From the NCBI GenBank assembly GCA_964453525.1, contig CAYVOV010000036.1, positions 1 through 13,921 on the forward strand: a stretch of DNA of 13,921 bases, in the 5' to 3' direction. Below are positions 12,549-13,921 of the stretch, one piece after another. Source of the stretch: CAYVOV01 sp964453525 (lineage in GTDB: Bacteria > Chloroflexota > Dehalococcoidia > Dehalococcoidales > UBA2162). The notes below the pieces were generated by a model, which was not told the origin of the DNA, ran no database searches, and saw only the letters and a list, made by a program, of their open reading frames with translations. Made by a program: the position numbers and the translations under genes. Numbering within the stretch: position 1 is the first letter of the stretch; each line of letters opens with the position of its first letter.

Positions 12549-12788
12549 ATGAAGAGAACGTTGACAGTACTCTTCCATGATGAGGACCTATATTTAAGGC
12601 TGAAGACTGAGGCTGATAAAAGGCAGATGGCATTGAGCGACGTGGTAACCGATGCAGTAAGCGAATGGCTGGAGGATTGTGAGGACGAAGGACTGTTGCC
12701 CATTATTGAGGCTGCCAGATCGGAATGGAAAGAGAAAGGCGGTCACCTTTGGTCTGAAGTTAAGCATAATTACCTACCAGACGCGTAG
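12549..12788 (+). CDS. Ribbon-helix-helix antitoxin-like protein (orphan)
   Basis: The product has 79 residues. The N-terminal RTLTVLFHDEDLYLRLKTEADKRQMALSDVVTDAVSEWL has the beta-strand plus two helices of CopG/Arc-type DNA-binding antitoxins (residues 3-42). The remainder (GLLPIIEAARSEWKEKGG) looks like the toxin-wrapping tail. AGAGGA precedes the ATG at 12549. Antitoxins of this size are normally followed at once by a PIN or RelE toxin gene, but nothing coding follows for 354 bases. It is either an orphan left by deletion or a stand-alone regulator. It may bind the inverted repeat in its own divergent promoter. Confidence 0.75.
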   Translation: MKRTLTVLFHDEDLYLRLKTEADKRQMALSDVVTDAVSEWLEDCEDEGLLPIIEAARSEWKEKGGHLWSEVKHNYLPDA

Positions 12789-13142
12789 GTATTAAGAAAC
12801 AATTACCGAGTGTTAACCTTTATACTAGAATCAGACGTCAGGCAAACGAAAACTCGGCCCTGAAAGTTCTATATATTGAACTACTTGGGCTACCATCAAG
12901 GTAATTAAATCACCTAAAATTAGCTTCAAATAGCCTTCTTGCCCAAAATACACTTCATAATTTGAATTCACCATTAGGTAATTACATTACTCTCATTCAA
13001 TCTTCCCAAAGCTGTAAATCACCTTATGTTTAATAATTTCCGTGACACAAAATGGCCTCGATACTGTTTTTTCTTGGCACTTGCCTCGGATGTTAGGCTA
13101 TCGTAGAATGAGGTCGCAATAAACATAAAAAGGAGGACAATT
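12789..13142. other. 354-base intergenic region holding a coding remnant
   Basis: The stretch carries the right copy of the diverged repeat (12839-12892) and otherwise AT-rich sequence with no convincing frame. There is no toxin gene after the antitoxin-like gene, no tRNA and no intrinsic terminator. GGTAATTA occurs twice (12899 region and 12984 region) without clear meaning. The final bases hold the strong AAAAGGAGG of the MBL gene. Confidence 0.55.
12839..12904 (+). pseudogene. Coding remnant, right copy of a diverged direct repeat
   Basis: Bases 12839-12892 match 9499-9552 at 44 of 54 positions, in the same orientation. The frame reads NENSALKVLYIELLGLPSR and then stops at TAA 12902-12904. 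Upstream it continues open as SVNLYTRIRRQA, and the left copy also shows SVN at a comparable place, so more than the 54 bases may be related. This looks like the 3' end of a decayed gene, not a functional site. Confidence 0.5.
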
Positions 13143-13921
13143 ATGAACACTGAACCCTATCGCTTCAAGGTAGGGAATTTTGAATGCATGGCTGTCAGCG
13201 ACGGCACCCACACCTATGCACCACCGACCTTCCCGCCGCCTGCCATGTTCCTTTTCGCCAACGCGCCAAGAGAGCGCCTTGAGGAGACGTTTCGCGAACA
13301 CAACCTACAGCCAGAACAGTGGCTAGAGTGGACAAGCCCATACATTTGCCTGGCAGTTAACACAGGCAAGCATCAGGTGCTGGTGGATACGGGTGCCGAC
13401 GGTCTTGCTCCAAGCACAGGAAAGCTTGTTCAGAACCTGAAGGCTGTAGGGATTGCGCCTGAGCACATTGACACGGTCATCATTACCCACGGACATCCAG
13501 ACCACGTCGGTGGGAACACTGACGACAAGGGGAGGCCAGCTTTTCCCAACGCCAGGTATGTAATGTGGCAAGACGAGTGGGAGTTCTGGACCTCGGGACA
13601 GGCGGAAACAAAGCTTGATAAACATGTCAGGGAGCGTCAGATGAGATTCGCACGCAAGAACCTCCCCCCGATTCAAGGCCAGTTGGAACTTGTTGACCAT
13701 GAAACCGAAATCGTACCCGGTATTCAGGCTGTCGCAGCGCCTGGCCATACACCGGGGCAAATGGCGCTGGCTATTTCCTCAAGAGGTAAACAATTGCTGT
13801 GCGTCTCTGATGTGGTACTCCACCCCATCCATCTGGAGCAACCAGAATGGTGTGCAGGCACCGATTTTTCTCCCCAGCAGGTCGTAGCCACCAGACGCAG
13901 GCTTCTGAAGAGAGCTGCAGA
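13143..13921 (+). CDS. MBL-fold metallohydrolase (partial, runs off the right edge)
   Basis: 259 codons are visible from the ATG at 13143, which has AAAAGGAGGACAATT immediately upstream. The sequence begins MNTEPYRFKVGNFECMAVSDG, giving the first strands of the fold. VLVDTGAD is near residue 80 and ITHGHPDHVGGN near residue 113; the latter is the HxHxDH zinc-binding motif. PGHTPGQMAL (the third histidine, about residue 201) and CVSDVVLHP (the bridging aspartate) follow. This is the AHL-lactonase/quorum-quenching-like branch of the metallo-beta-lactamase superfamily, but the substrate cannot be told. There is no signal peptide, so it is cytoplasmic. It is GC-richer than the defence genes and probably marks the flanking chromosome. 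Confidence 0.88.
   Translation, partial: MNTEPYRFKVGNFECMAVSDGTHTYAPPTFPPPAMFLFANAPRERLEETFREHNLQPEQWLEWTSPYICLAVNTGKHQVLVDTGADGLAPSTGKLVQNLKAVGIAPEHIDTVIITHGHPDHVGGNTDDKGRPAFPNARYVMWQDEWEFWTSGQAETKLDKHVRERQMRFARKNLPPIQGQLELVDHETEIVPGIQAVAAPGHTPGQMALAISSRGKQLLCVSDVVLHPIHLEQPEWCAGTDFSPQQVVATRRRLLKRAA

Noticed and set aside
13323..13760. 145-codon minus-strand frame
   Set aside because: It is antisense to the MBL-fold gene, whose metal-binding motif and ribosome binding site are clear.
1..13921. CRISPR arrays, tRNA or rRNA genes, insertion sequences
   Set aside because: I saw no regularly spaced repeats, no cloverleaf sequence and no transposase or terminal inverted repeats anywhere in the window.

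Overview
The window reads as a bacterial chromosomal defence and accessory region, probably from Chloroflexota (Dehalococcoidia-like). That placement is an inference. It rests on a 46-residue DUF5679-type zinc-ribbon protein, on a small ...KIWIITEADRS..ILFPDEY family protein found on mobile elements, and on frequent AT-rich genes led by strong AGGAGG ribosome binding sites. Base composition is patchy by eye. The restriction pair and the 4.3-9.4 kb block are AT-rich, while the HNH nuclease, Fic and MBL genes are GC-richer, which fits an island built by successive insertions.

Layout. 1-1102: the tail of a basic protein and three small genes, punctuated by three strong intrinsic terminators. 1198-2961: a DpnII-type GATC restriction-modification pair, with a beta-class DpnA-like methyltransferase and DpnII-like endonuclease but no DpnM-type methyltransferase. 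3021-3932: an HNH nuclease with a PUA-like N-terminal domain. 4294-4707 (+): a stand-alone ThsB-like TIR protein. 4744-9434 (-): a six-gene operon, in transcription order TGT-like transglycosylase, Ogg/HhH-GPD glycosylase-like protein, QueC-like protein, TIR protein with an MGGGSS N-terminus, DRHyd-TPR-S protein (same order as the N-terminal half of animal ASK kinases), and a second small TIR protein. 9611-12398 (-): Fic, wHTH-nucleotidyltransferase and an unknown gene, with clear promoter and operator architecture. 12549-12788 (+): an orphan ribbon-helix-helix antitoxin-like gene. 13143-end (+): a partial MBL-fold hydrolase.

The most striking content is the operon at 4744-9434. The TGT/OGG/QueC triad is the ancillary set known from type IV CBASS, yet no CD-NTase is present. 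Its place is taken by TIR proteins and a DRHyd-TPR-S scaffold of the kind predicted to sense NAD-derived signals. I infer an undescribed or little-described hybrid immune system. In it the QueC/TGT enzymes may attach a 7-deazaguanine-type base to the Gly-rich N-terminus of the TIR protein, and TIR chemistry would then signal through the TPR-S protein. The alternative is a DNA-base modification system analogous to DpdA. Two diverged coding remnants in direct orientation (9499-9552 and 12839-12892) bracket the Fic/nucleotidyltransferase segment and may record how it arrived.
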